A DNA stretch of 7,242 nt. It comes from SOIA01 sp050116035. GTDB taxonomy: Bacteria > Acidobacteriota > Aminicenantia > Aminicenantales > Aminicenantaceae. The DNA lies in assembly GCA_050116035.1 (NCBI GenBank), contig JASFPJ010000161.1:1-7242 (forward strand). The letters run 5' to 3'. A program made the position numbers and the translations under genes. This document shows positions 1-5,987 of this stretch, in pieces; positions within the stretch are counted from its first letter, which is position 1; every line of letters begins with the position of its first letter. The notes beneath the pieces were generated by a model that saw nothing but the letters and a program-made list of their open reading frames with translations, searched no databases and was not told the origin of the DNA.

Positions 1-2241
1 CGCGTAGATCAGTCCTGTATTCCCGGTGACTCCCCGGGAATTGACGTTGACTCCCTCGGCCAGTGCCTTATTGAGTTTTGGGATATCCCCCTGTGCCACT
101 GCTCCCGTGAAATCGATGGAATTGTTATTGGCCTTCTTGAATTCGAGACTCTTCAGGTCATAGCAGAAAATTGATTGATAGGGAACAGTGGTGTTTTCCC
201 GGACATATCCTTCGTACTTGTTTGGATTCAGGCTGATCCCGTATGTGATGAGCCTTTTTCCCTCGGGACAGACAGCGAAAACGGGGTACTCGATTCCGCG
301 GAAAGAATCGTGGACGATGTTTTGCGGGGAATAAACGAGGTCAGTCCTTAGTCCTGTTCCAGTATTGACAATGGTTACACCCCGGCCCCACTGCCGGAAG
401 GGATAGAGATAGTAATCGTTTTGGAGGGACAGGGCATGGTATTTGATGGCCCCGGTTAATTCGACCTGTCTGCGGGATATGTTTGCTTGAATCTTGCTGA
501 GTTCCCTCTGGGCCCGGAGTGTAAAAAAGAGATCTACTACCTGGTTACAGAGGGAGATTGTTCTCATCATGGATTCCATGGCGGCGTCGACTTTCAGGGC
601 CGCACTTTCCAATCGAAGCGCCGTGACCAGGTCGTCTCCGCCGGAGCGTTTTGCCCATTCCGTATGCCGGCGGGCCATGCTGACCAAAGAGCTTTCCTGG
701 AGATTTTGGGGCATAATGCTGGATGTCGATGTCCCCGGTTCCAAATCCAGCGAGTAGATGTCCATCATCAGGGACGCTTCGGTGCTTCTCTGGGCGTTGA
801 CCAGGAAGTTTTTCCTCATGCTCTCTCTCATCTCTGCGAAGTCCTTATCTACCTGCTCGGCGTTCTCCGGGGATTTTAAATACATGTTCATAACTCCCTG
901 GAGGCCATAGAATCTCGCATTGCTGGATAAAAATCCGGGACAGGAGATGGGAGATTGATGGAAAAGAAGTTCACTCGAACTCAGGTCAAAAGCGGCCAGA
1001 CCGGCCTTTTCCCTGACGACGAGCAATCTATCCCCAATGGCTTTCAGGATATCGGGAAGTAGGGGTGTTGCCTGCATCTTGTCAGGAAGGTGAGTACTGG
1101 ATTTAAGCTGGCCTGAGTTAGCATTCAGGGCGATGAGGCTGGAGGGGGTTGTGAAGTAAAGAAAGTCAGCGTAATAGAGAAAACTGCTCGAAAGCGAAGC
1201 CTTAAGGGGATAGCTCCAGAAAACTTTTCCCGAGGCGGCGTCAAGGGCGAGAACTTTATAGGCTGGGGATTCTTGGGCGATTTCTCCGATGAGAGTGAAG
1301 ACCTTGCCAGGATAAGGAGAAATGAGAAGGATCGGAGCATCAGACGATGTGTATTCCCAAAGAACCCGGCCGTCCTTCAAGTCCAGGATTTTAAGAGTGG
1401 TCCCGTTGGCGACGTAAATCCCCTCGGGATTGATTATTAAATTATCAGGGACAACTCCATCCGCAGAGAAAGCTGCGGACCAGGAATGCGCCCCATCAGC
1501 CATAGAAAGTTTGTTCACTTGACTCCCGAAAATAAAAACATCACTACCCTGGATTTTCACCTCAGCGGCTTTGGCTTTTTCCAAACTTGGTTCGGGAAGC
1601 TTAACGCTCCAGAGCTCTTGTCCGTTCTTGAGGCTCAGAGAGGTGACGACGACGTTGGATCCCGACCTTGAAGAAAGCAGAAGCGAGTTGTGAGAGGGGG
1701 ACAGAGCATAGGCTTGAGGTCCCTTGGTTTTATACTCCCAGAGTTGCTCTCCTGTTTCCGGATCCACGGCTGTGAACACATACTCCTCCAGGCTTGAGTT
1801 CAGGTCGATGATGACGGGCGTCGTGGAAATGACGTTGTCGATGCTGTCCTTACCCAGGAGTTGCTTTCTGGGCCGCTCCCAGATTTTTTCCCCCGAGGTG
1901 ACATCATAGACAATAAAGCTTCCCGATCTGGGGTTTCCAGCAGCTCCCTGGAGCTGGATGGTCGCCACCAATATCTTATCCTTAGAGAGAAACTGGATGT
2001 CGGACACGCCCTCGTTGTGGAACAGAGTTTCCCAAGCTGGTGCAGGGTGGTATTCCCGGATATTCACGGCATGGTAGGCCGTATCCTTGAGGCTGTCCAC
2101 CTTCCCCTTTTTTTTCAAAGAAGCCGTGCTTGCTCCGGCGTTTAGGGCAGAGCTTTCCACTCCTCTGTGATTTAATATGACCCCGAAGAGGGTCAAAACT
2201 AAGATGACAAAGAAAACTCCTGCTCTATCTGTTCTCTTCAT
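1..2241 (-). CDS. Membrane-anchored PQQ-type beta-propeller protein with C-terminal ankyrin repeat (partial, 3' end missing)
   Basis: The reading frame is open from an ATG at 2241 to the left edge (747 codons, no stop), so the C-terminus is missing. An AAGGAAGG Shine-Dalgarno just upstream supports this start. Residues 2-6 are basic (K2, R3, R6) and about 8-24 are hydrophobic, giving a signal anchor or uncleaved signal peptide, so the bulk should lie outside the cytoplasm. Residues about 100-390 contain PQQ-type propeller repeats of the form D-x-x-[ST/N]-G-x-x-x-W, with the closing tryptophan at W121, W168, W211, W254, W295 and W342 and a degenerate seventh repeat near 370-385. About 450-610 is charged and probably helical. 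About 650-700 resembles a WD40/TolB-like blade (PEGKRLITYG, then FCYDLKSLEF). From about F711 the sequence becomes an ankyrin repeat (AVAQGD, ALAEGVNVN, GNTGLIYA) that is cut by the edge. Function is unknown: both repeat types bind partners and no catalytic motif is visible. Similar PQQ propellers occur in BamB and in quinoprotein dehydrogenases, but no cofactor site is evident. It is third in a minus-strand series, 203 bp after the ASST-like gene, with its own likely promoter. Confidence -1.
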   Translation of the reverse strand, partial: MKRTDRAGVFFVILVLTLFGVILNHRGVESSALNAGASTASLKKKGKVDSLKDTAYHAVNIREYHPAPAWETLFHNEGVSDIQFLSKDKILVATIQLQGAAGNPRSGSFIVYDVTSGEKIWERPRKQLLGKDSIDNVISTTPVIIDLNSSLEEYVFTAVDPETGEQLWEYKTKGPQAYALSPSHNSLLLSSRSGSNVVVTSLSLKNGQELWSVKLPEPSLEKAKAAEVKIQGSDVFIFGSQVNKLSMADGAHSWSAAFSADGVVPDNLIINPEGIYVANGTTLKILDLKDGRVLWEYTSSDAPILLISPYPGKVFTLIGEIAQESPAYKVLALDAASGKVFWSYPLKASLSSSFLYYADFLYFTTPSSLIALNANSGQLKSSTHLPDKMQATPLLPDILKAIGDRLLVVREKAGLAAFDLSSSELLFHQSPISCPGFLSSNARFYGLQGVMNMYLKSPENAEQVDKDFAEMRESMRKNFLVNAQRSTEASLMMDIYSLDLEPGTSTSSIMPQNLQESSLVSMARRHTEWAKRSGGDDLVTALRLESAALKVDAAMESMMRTISLCNQVVDLFFTLRAQRELSKIQANISRRQVELTGAIKYHALSLQNDYYLYPFRQWGRGVTIVNTGTGLRTDLVYSPQNIVHDSFRGIEYPVFAVCPEGKRLITYGISLNPNKYEGYVRENTTVPYQSIFCYDLKSLEFKKANNNSIDFTGAVAQGDIPKLNKALAEGVNVNSRGVTGNTGLIYA

Positions 2242-2340
2242 TTTTTCCTTCCTTTATGGCAGGATTGGTGGGATTCATATCTCCATCTTTGCAGTTTCAA
2301 TGCCCAGTTGACCCACTGCTTCCTTATTGGACTATAAAGA

Positions 2341-2369
2341 TATTTATAAAAACACGCTTGGTTTGTCAA
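2341..2369 (-). promoter_or_regulatory. Candidate sigma70-like promoter of the propeller-ankyrin gene
   Basis: On the minus strand a perfect TTGACA (2364-2369) is followed by TATAAA (2343-2348, spacer 15) or TAAATA (2341-2346, spacer 17). The first option has the better -10 box but a short spacer, the second the ideal spacer but a poor -10. Either would give a leader of roughly 90-95 nt before the ATG at 2241. Judged by consensus only. Confidence -1.
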
Positions 2370-2372
2370 ACC
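2360..2372. promoter_or_regulatory. 13-bp perfect palindrome overlapping the -35 box (candidate operator)
   Basis: GGTTTG-T-CAAACC is a perfect inverted repeat with a single central base. It completely covers the TTGACA hexamer of the candidate promoter for the propeller-ankyrin gene. A dimeric repressor bound here would block the promoter. The site is short, has no second copy that I noticed in the window, and no regulator gene is present, so the operator role is inference. Confidence -1.
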
Positions 2373-2444
2373 GAAAAGCACAAGAATGGTGACATAAGAA
2401 ACGGATGACGGTGATGAAAAGTGAATAAAACTGAGCTAATCTTT

Positions 2445-3734
2445 TTAATTAGTCTTTTTTCTTAATACATCGGGCTGAATGTGCCATTCCAGGTTGTTCG
2501 GAGGTGTGACCGCATGCTCAGGAGGCCTGGGCAATGCTTTTATTTGCGGGCAGTGATCATAGGCAACCGGGAAAGGACGGCAGGTCCCTCCTCTATTCAC
2601 ATATTCCCAGACAATCTCGCCATCCGGTTTGACCTGGAAGAGTCTTCCGGTATTATCCTCGGCTATAAACGTATTTCCGTTGGGAAGTCTCTTCTGTGAC
2701 CCCATGGTCTTGCTGAAAAATTTAATGTTTGCGTATCCTTCTGTTTCGTACTTCCAGACGATTTCCTTGGTCACCGGGTTAAATTCAATGATAAACGTTT
2801 GTCCGCAGTGAGTCCTGTGCCTGGGGAAAAGCCCATTGTCAAACAAGATGATATTTCCTGCGCCGGGCAATCCTTTCTGTATCATTTCAGGTTCGTGACA
2901 ATGGGATAATCCTCCTTTATAAGTATGAGTCCACTCCCAAACGATCTCTTTTGTCCCTTTATCGACGATGTAGAGAGTGTCTATGTTTCTTGGATTTATC
3001 AGGATATTGCCAGGTTTGAACCTCTTGTCACCGGCATCATACCATTTATTCTCCGGAATAGGGGAAATTGTGTTCATGTGGAGCCAGTCTCCTTCCGGTG
3101 TGACCGGTGAAAATCTGTTCAGGTCAAGATGATTGTACGCATGCCACTCCCACACGATCTTCTTTTCCGGCGTCACTTCATAGATGTCACCCCCTAATTG
3201 CTTTTCTTCGCTTCCTCTTTTTCGAAGCGGCCACCAGGGGGAGATTTCGACATCTTTGACCTGTTTCTGGTATTTTTCTGGCAGAGGTTCATGCGCCAGG
3301 AAGAGACGGTTATTGTTGGGCAGCCATCGCATGTCATTTATGGAATCAATGCCCTCATGAGTCCAGACGATGTTGCCGTCCCAGTCGTATTCGATGATTG
3401 TTTTGTTTGGACCCACATAGAGCAGATGACCGTTGGGCAGGAGTCTGCATCGTTTATTAAAATAGGGTGTGACCTTCCAGGTGTGAACCACAGTCCCGTT
3501 CATGTCAATGAGACGGATATCATCTGTGATTTTGCTTTTTGCCCTGACTTGGGCCGAGGGATGGTTGCCCAGGGAGGCGTGGTCTGCAATCAGAATATAG
3601 CTGTTGTGACATTCATCAGGTTTGTAAATGGTGGTGCCGGTCGGAAATATGGTTGGATAGGTAAAAGCCAAATAAGCCAATGTGAGTGAAGTCAAAATTC
3701 CTATAAATGATGCGGTCATTTTCCGTGTGTTCAT
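2445..3734 (-). CDS. Arylsulfotransferase (ASST)-like six-bladed beta-propeller protein, exported or membrane anchored
   Basis: The 429-residue product starts at the ATG at 3734, five bases after a perfect AGGAGG (3740-3745). Residues 7-30 form a hydrophobic signal peptide or anchor after K5. The rest shows six repeats of the type D/N-x-x-[GK]-x-I-V-W-x-[WY], centred near residues 72-87, 112-127, 183-200, 253-270, 314-330 and 364-380, which fits the six-bladed propeller of the ASST family. Family-type motifs are D-W-L-H-M-N (H219), S-H-C-H-E (H278, H280), N-I-I-L-F-D-N-G (294-301) and R-L-P-N-G-N-T (349-355). Classical ASSTs are periplasmic and move sulfate between phenolic compounds through a histidine intermediate; by position before the FDNG motif, H278 or H280 is the best nucleophile candidate (inference). 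The S-R that often follows FDNG is not evident; R305/R307 in PRHRTH may replace it. Cysteines at 42, 96, 279, 310, 385 and 395 could form disulfides, but no DsbA-like partner is next to it. It may be a real sulfotransferase or a non-catalytic propeller. Confidence -1.
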   Translation of the reverse strand: MNTRKMTASFIGILTSLTLAYLAFTYPTIFPTGTTIYKPDECHNSYILIADHASLGNHPSAQVRAKSKITDDIRLIDMNGTVVHTWKVTPYFNKRCRLLPNGHLLYVGPNKTIIEYDWDGNIVWTHEGIDSINDMRWLPNNNRLFLAHEPLPEKYQKQVKDVEISPWWPLRKRGSEEKQLGGDIYEVTPEKKIVWEWHAYNHLDLNRFSPVTPEGDWLHMNTISPIPENKWYDAGDKRFKPGNILINPRNIDTLYIVDKGTKEIVWEWTHTYKGGLSHCHEPEMIQKGLPGAGNIILFDNGLFPRHRTHCGQTFIIEFNPVTKEIVWKYETEGYANIKFFSKTMGSQKRLPNGNTFIAEDNTGRLFQVKPDGEIVWEYVNRGGTCRPFPVAYDHCPQIKALPRPPEHAVTPPNNLEWHIQPDVLRKKTN

Positions 3735-3754
3735 CTCTTCCTCCTTAATCGTAT

Positions 3755-3782
3755 TAATGATGAATTCTTAAATCATTATGAT
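3755..3782. repeat. Overlapping AT-rich inverted repeats upstream of the ASST-like gene
   Basis: TAATGAT (3755-3761) and ATCATTA (3772-3778) form a 7-bp perfect inverted repeat with a 10-base spacer. The second arm also belongs to an 11-bp palindrome ATCAT-T-ATGAT (3772-3782). A CATAAT hexamer on the minus strand (3775-3780), possibly a -10 box, lies inside. The cluster sits about 10 bases upstream of the Shine-Dalgarno of the ASST-like gene, where an operator or mRNA hairpin would be effective. AT-rich DNA produces such repeats by chance, so confidence is low. Confidence -1.
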
Positions 3783-3880
3783 GACTAAAATATGGAAATC
3801 TGCCAAAAATGCCCCTTTAAGGTTGAAGAAGGCCTCAAGAGGACTGAGAATAGGGGAAACTTATCAGGAAGTGGTGCTTT

Positions 3881-4252
3881 TTATCTTTTCTTGGCTGTCC
3901 ACTCCATAGTGCCGAAGTCGCCCAGATCAGCTTCGCCAGACATAGTATCGCCCTCGACGGTTCCTTTGTAGGTTATGGAAAATTCACCTTGCTGAGTGCT
4001 GATGTTAAAGGTAAATTCGATTTTGTTGTCTGTAACAGTCCCTTCTGCCTCCATTTCATCACCCTGGAATCCTGGCATTGTCACCTTTATTTTCTCACCT
4101 TCCTGTTCGATCGTGAGTTCTGTATTCCAATCTCCACGGTCAGACTGAATGGTCATGTCCCAGGTGCCACTGACATCGACAGCGAAAGCAGAGAGAGATA
4201 TTCCGCAAAGGATTAGAATTCCAAGGGCCAAGGTTTTGCATGTTTTATACAT
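3881..4252 (-). CDS. Small secreted acidic beta-rich (lipocalin-like) protein
   Basis: A 123-residue protein begins at the ATG at 4252, five bases after AGGAGG (4258-4263). Residues 1-24 are a clear Sec signal peptide: K3 and K6, a hydrophobic core at 8-20, and an A-F-A cleavage site at 22-24. The mature part of about 99 residues starts near V25 and opens with V-S-G-T-W, followed by alternating hydrophobic/polar strands with G-D-x-[MF] and G-x-V-x-x-[ND] turns, ending in W118-T-A-K-K-R. This looks like a small antiparallel beta barrel of the kind found as short secreted proteins or appended domains in several environmental phyla. It is strongly acidic (about 21 D/E against 8 K/R) and has no cysteine after the signal. 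No catalytic motif is visible and the ligand is unknown. It is the first gene of the minus-strand series, 146 bp before the ASST-like gene, and is divergent from the GH109 gene. Confidence -1.
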   Translation of the reverse strand: MYKTCKTLALGILILCGISLSAFAVDVSGTWDMTIQSDRGDWNTELTIEQEGEKIKVTMPGFQGDEMEAEGTVTDNKIEFTFNISTQQGEFSITYKGTVEGDTMSGEADLGDFGTMEWTAKKR

Positions 4253-4290
4253 TTACTCCTCCTGATTTTTGATAGTATTCTTTTGACGAG

Positions 4291-4319
4291 ATTTTAGAAT
4301 AACATCTGTAAAAATTCAA
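4291..4319 (-). promoter_or_regulatory. Candidate sigma70-like promoter of the small secreted protein gene
   Basis: On the minus strand TTGAAT (4314-4319, four of six consensus bases) is followed after exactly 17 bases by TAAAAT (4291-4296, five of six). Transcription would start near 4284 and give a leader of about 30 nt containing the AGGAGG site. It may also read through into the ASST-like gene, since I saw no convincing terminator in the 146-bp gap. Confidence -1.
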
Positions 4320-4335
4320 AGAAAACATTATAATG
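4306..4335 (+). promoter_or_regulatory. Palindromic -10 element CATTATAATG, possible bidirectional promoter
   Basis: The 10-bp perfect palindrome CATTATAATG (4326-4335) puts a perfect TATAAT on both strands (plus 4329-4334, minus 4327-4332). On the plus strand the -35 position at 17-bp spacing reads CTGTAA (4306-4311, three of six); on the minus strand it reads TAAACT. It lies in the gap between two divergent genes, where a symmetric -10 could fire both ways. The weak -35 boxes keep confidence modest. Confidence -1.
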
Positions 4336-4358
4336 AAAATATTCAGTGAAGTTTATTC

Positions 4359-4387
4359 TTTTAATGGGAAATGTCCTCGATTATAAT
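4359..4387 (+). promoter_or_regulatory. Alternative promoter for the GH109-like gene
   Basis: A second perfect TATAAT lies at 4382-4387, with TTTTAA (4359-4364) at 17-bp spacing as a weak -35. Transcription would begin near 4394, giving a leader of about 77 nt before the ATG at 4471. It is nearer the gene than the palindromic box and could be the main or a second promoter. Confidence -1.
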
Positions 4388-4457
4388 AAGAGACCAAAAA
4401 CCAGTTGACGTTCGCAGTTTGCCTGAATAAGCAGTCGAATTTTTTAAAAAAAAATGG

Positions 4458-4464
4458 AGGAGGT
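4458..4464 (+). promoter_or_regulatory. Shine-Dalgarno that fixes the GH109-like start
   Basis: AGGAGGT lies six bases before the ATG at 4471, ideal spacing. This selects 4471 over the upstream in-frame TTG at 4405, which would add 22 residues in front of the Tat signal and would place this ribosome site inside the coding sequence. Confidence -1.
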
Positions 4465-4470
4465 GTCCCA

Positions 4471-5850
4471 ATGAAAAAAAGATTGAATCGCAGAGATTTT
4501 CTCAAGCAAAGCAGTACAGCCGGACTGGGGGTAGCCTTGGGGAGTATGGCCATGACCAAGGTTGGATGCGTCCGGCATCCTCAATTGAAAACAGAGCCTA
4601 TCGAGCATCTGAAGACTCCTCCGATCGAAACCGTACGCGTGGGTTATGTTGGCATAGGAAATCAAGGTAGCGGCCACCTCCGGAACCTGCTTCGCATCGA
4701 CGGTGTGGAAATAAAAGCCGCCTGTGATATCAGGGAAGAACGTGTCCTCTGGGCTCAGGAGCAGTGTGCGAAAGCCGGAAAGCCCAAACCGACTGGCTAT
4801 TCCAAGGGGCCTGAGGATTTCAAACGCATGTGCGATACTGAAGACCTGGACCTGGTGTACAACGCCACCCCATGGGAATGGCACGTTCCCATTTCCGTCA
4901 AAGCCATGGAGACCGGTTCTCACGCCGCCTCAGAAGTTCCCGGTGCCATCACCCTGGAAGGGTGCTGGGAGATGGTTGAAACCTCAGAAAAATACAAGAA
5001 ACACTGCTGCACCATGGAAAACTGCAATTATGACAGGACCGAACTGATGCTGTTCCACATGGTGCGTCAGGGCCTGTTCGGTGAACTGCTTCACGCTGAA
5101 TGTGGCTATCTGCACGACCTCAGGGGATGGAAGTTCGGCACAGGCCGCTCGCCCTACTATCCCAAAGACTGGCGTCTCAAGCATTCTATCAAGCGGAATG
5201 CGGACCTCTACCCGACTCACGGTCTCGGTCCGGTTGCCCAATGGATGGATATCACGCGCGGCAACAAATTTGAATACTTGGTCTCCATGAGCAGCCCGTC
5301 CCGCAGCCTGAAAATTGAAGCGATCAAACTGTATGGACAAAACCACCCCTTGGCCAAAACAGATTATGCCTTGGGAGATGTAGTCAGCACCTTAATCAAA
5401 ACCTATAAAGGACAAACAATCCTGGTCACCCACGACACTAATTCTCCCCGGCCATACAGCCGCAGGATTTTGATCCAGGGAACAAAAGGCCTGGCACGAA
5501 AATATCCCGAACAAAAAATCTATGTAGAAGGAACTTCTCCCCGGAGCCACAGATGGGAAGAACTCTCTAATTACAGCGACCAGTATAAACATCCACTGCT
5601 GACATCTCTGGAAGAGAAATCTAAGGGTGCCGGCCACGGCGGGATGGACTTCATCGAAGATTACCGCCTTATCCAGTGTATACGGGAGGGCAAACCCACG
5701 GATTCGGACGTGTACGAAGGCGCGGCCATCAGTGCGGTCGTTGCTCTGAGCGAAAAATCCATCGCCTCGAACAGCACGCCTGTCGAGTTTCCTGACTTCA
5801 CCCGAGGGAAATGGAAGACCCGTAAACCGCTGGGGATTGTGACCGCTTAA
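4471..5850 (+). CDS. GH109-family alpha-N-acetylgalactosaminidase-like enzyme (Gfo/Idh/MocA fold), Tat-exported
   Basis: A 459-residue enzyme. The N-terminus has a twin-arginine signal (N-R-R-D-F-L-K, residues 6-12, then a weak hydrophobic stretch 15-29), so it should be exported folded with its cofactor. C33 follows K-V-G, a poor lipobox because of the lysine. The Rossmann domain begins near V56, with nucleotide loop G61-I-G-N-Q-G66 and C-D-I-R at 85-88. GH109 hallmarks follow: T-P-W-E-W-H-V-P (133-140), S-E-V-P-G-A (154-159), M-E-N-C-N-Y (182-187), G-E-L-L-H-A-E (204-210), Y-P-T-H-G-L-G-P (247-254), a V-S-M-S-S strand (271-275) and G-H-G-G-M-D-F (388-394). Known GH109 enzymes hold NAD tightly and cleave alpha-N-acetylgalactosamine by transient oxidation and elimination; E155, Y187, Y247 and H250 are the likely active-site residues by motif position. 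Substrates differ within the family, so GalNAc specificity is inferred. The length is typical and there are no gaps. It is divergent from the small secreted protein gene and convergent with the protease gene. Confidence -1.
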   Translation: MKKRLNRRDFLKQSSTAGLGVALGSMAMTKVGCVRHPQLKTEPIEHLKTPPIETVRVGYVGIGNQGSGHLRNLLRIDGVEIKAACDIREERVLWAQEQCAKAGKPKPTGYSKGPEDFKRMCDTEDLDLVYNATPWEWHVPISVKAMETGSHAASEVPGAITLEGCWEMVETSEKYKKHCCTMENCNYDRTELMLFHMVRQGLFGELLHAECGYLHDLRGWKFGTGRSPYYPKDWRLKHSIKRNADLYPTHGLGPVAQWMDITRGNKFEYLVSMSSPSRSLKIEAIKLYGQNHPLAKTDYALGDVVSTLIKTYKGQTILVTHDTNSPRPYSRRILIQGTKGLARKYPEQKIYVEGTSPRSHRWEELSNYSDQYKHPLLTSLEEKSKGAGHGGMDFIEDYRLIQCIREGKPTDSDVYEGAAISAVVALSEKSIASNSTPVEFPDFTRGKWKTRKPLGIVTA

Positions 5851-5877
5851 GGCATTTCGAATTACGATTAATATACA

Positions 5878-5895
5878 GGCAGAGACGTATCTGCC
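5878..5895 (+). terminator. Hairpin after the GH109-like gene (terminator-like)
   Basis: GGCAGA and TCTGCC form a perfect 6-bp stem around a 6-base loop, 27 bases after the stop codon. Only a loose T-rich stretch follows (TTTCGTTCTACTTTTG), not a clean U-tract, so it is a weak intrinsic terminator or an mRNA 3'-end protector. Confidence -1.
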
Positions 5896-5923
5896 CCAAT
5901 CAGTTTCGTTCTACTTTTGATGG

Positions 5924-5964
5924 GAAAATCGAGCCAAAGATTTTCAATCGGCGAGCAAAGCCGA
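5924..5964 (-). terminator. Two hairpins after the HELGH membrane protein gene (terminator-like)
   Basis: Read on the minus strand, the first stem is TCGGC/GCCGA around 7 bases (5948-5964), about 24 bases past the stop. It is followed at once by a 7-bp AT-rich stem GAAAATC/GATTTTC around 8 bases (5924-5945). Neither has a strong U-tract. Their place between convergent genes suggests a role in ending transcription from either side. Confidence -1.
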
Positions 5965-5987
5965 AATAAAATATTTATTCATTAAAT

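Noticed and set aside
487..2145. Several plus-strand open frames (for example 487-879 and 1861-2145)
   Set aside because: They lie antisense inside the long propeller-ankyrin gene, lack ribosome sites and show no recognisable motifs.
2225..2278. Short minus-strand frame (about 17 codons) in the leader overlapping the ATG at 2241, a possible leader peptide
   Set aside because: It has only a poorly spaced GGAG, no regulatory codon run and no attenuator-like hairpins.
2430..2456. CTAAT/ATTAG hairpin at the end of the ASST-like gene as a terminator
   Set aside because: The five-base AT-rich stem includes the stop codon in its loop and lacks a proper U-tract.
3198..3689. 163-codon plus-strand open frame
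   Set aside because: It is antisense to the ASST-like gene, whose repeats and motifs are clear, and it has no family-like sequence.
4444..4923. 159-codon minus-strand open frame
   Set aside because: It is antisense to the GH109-like gene and covers its Tat signal and Rossmann loop; no independent coding evidence.
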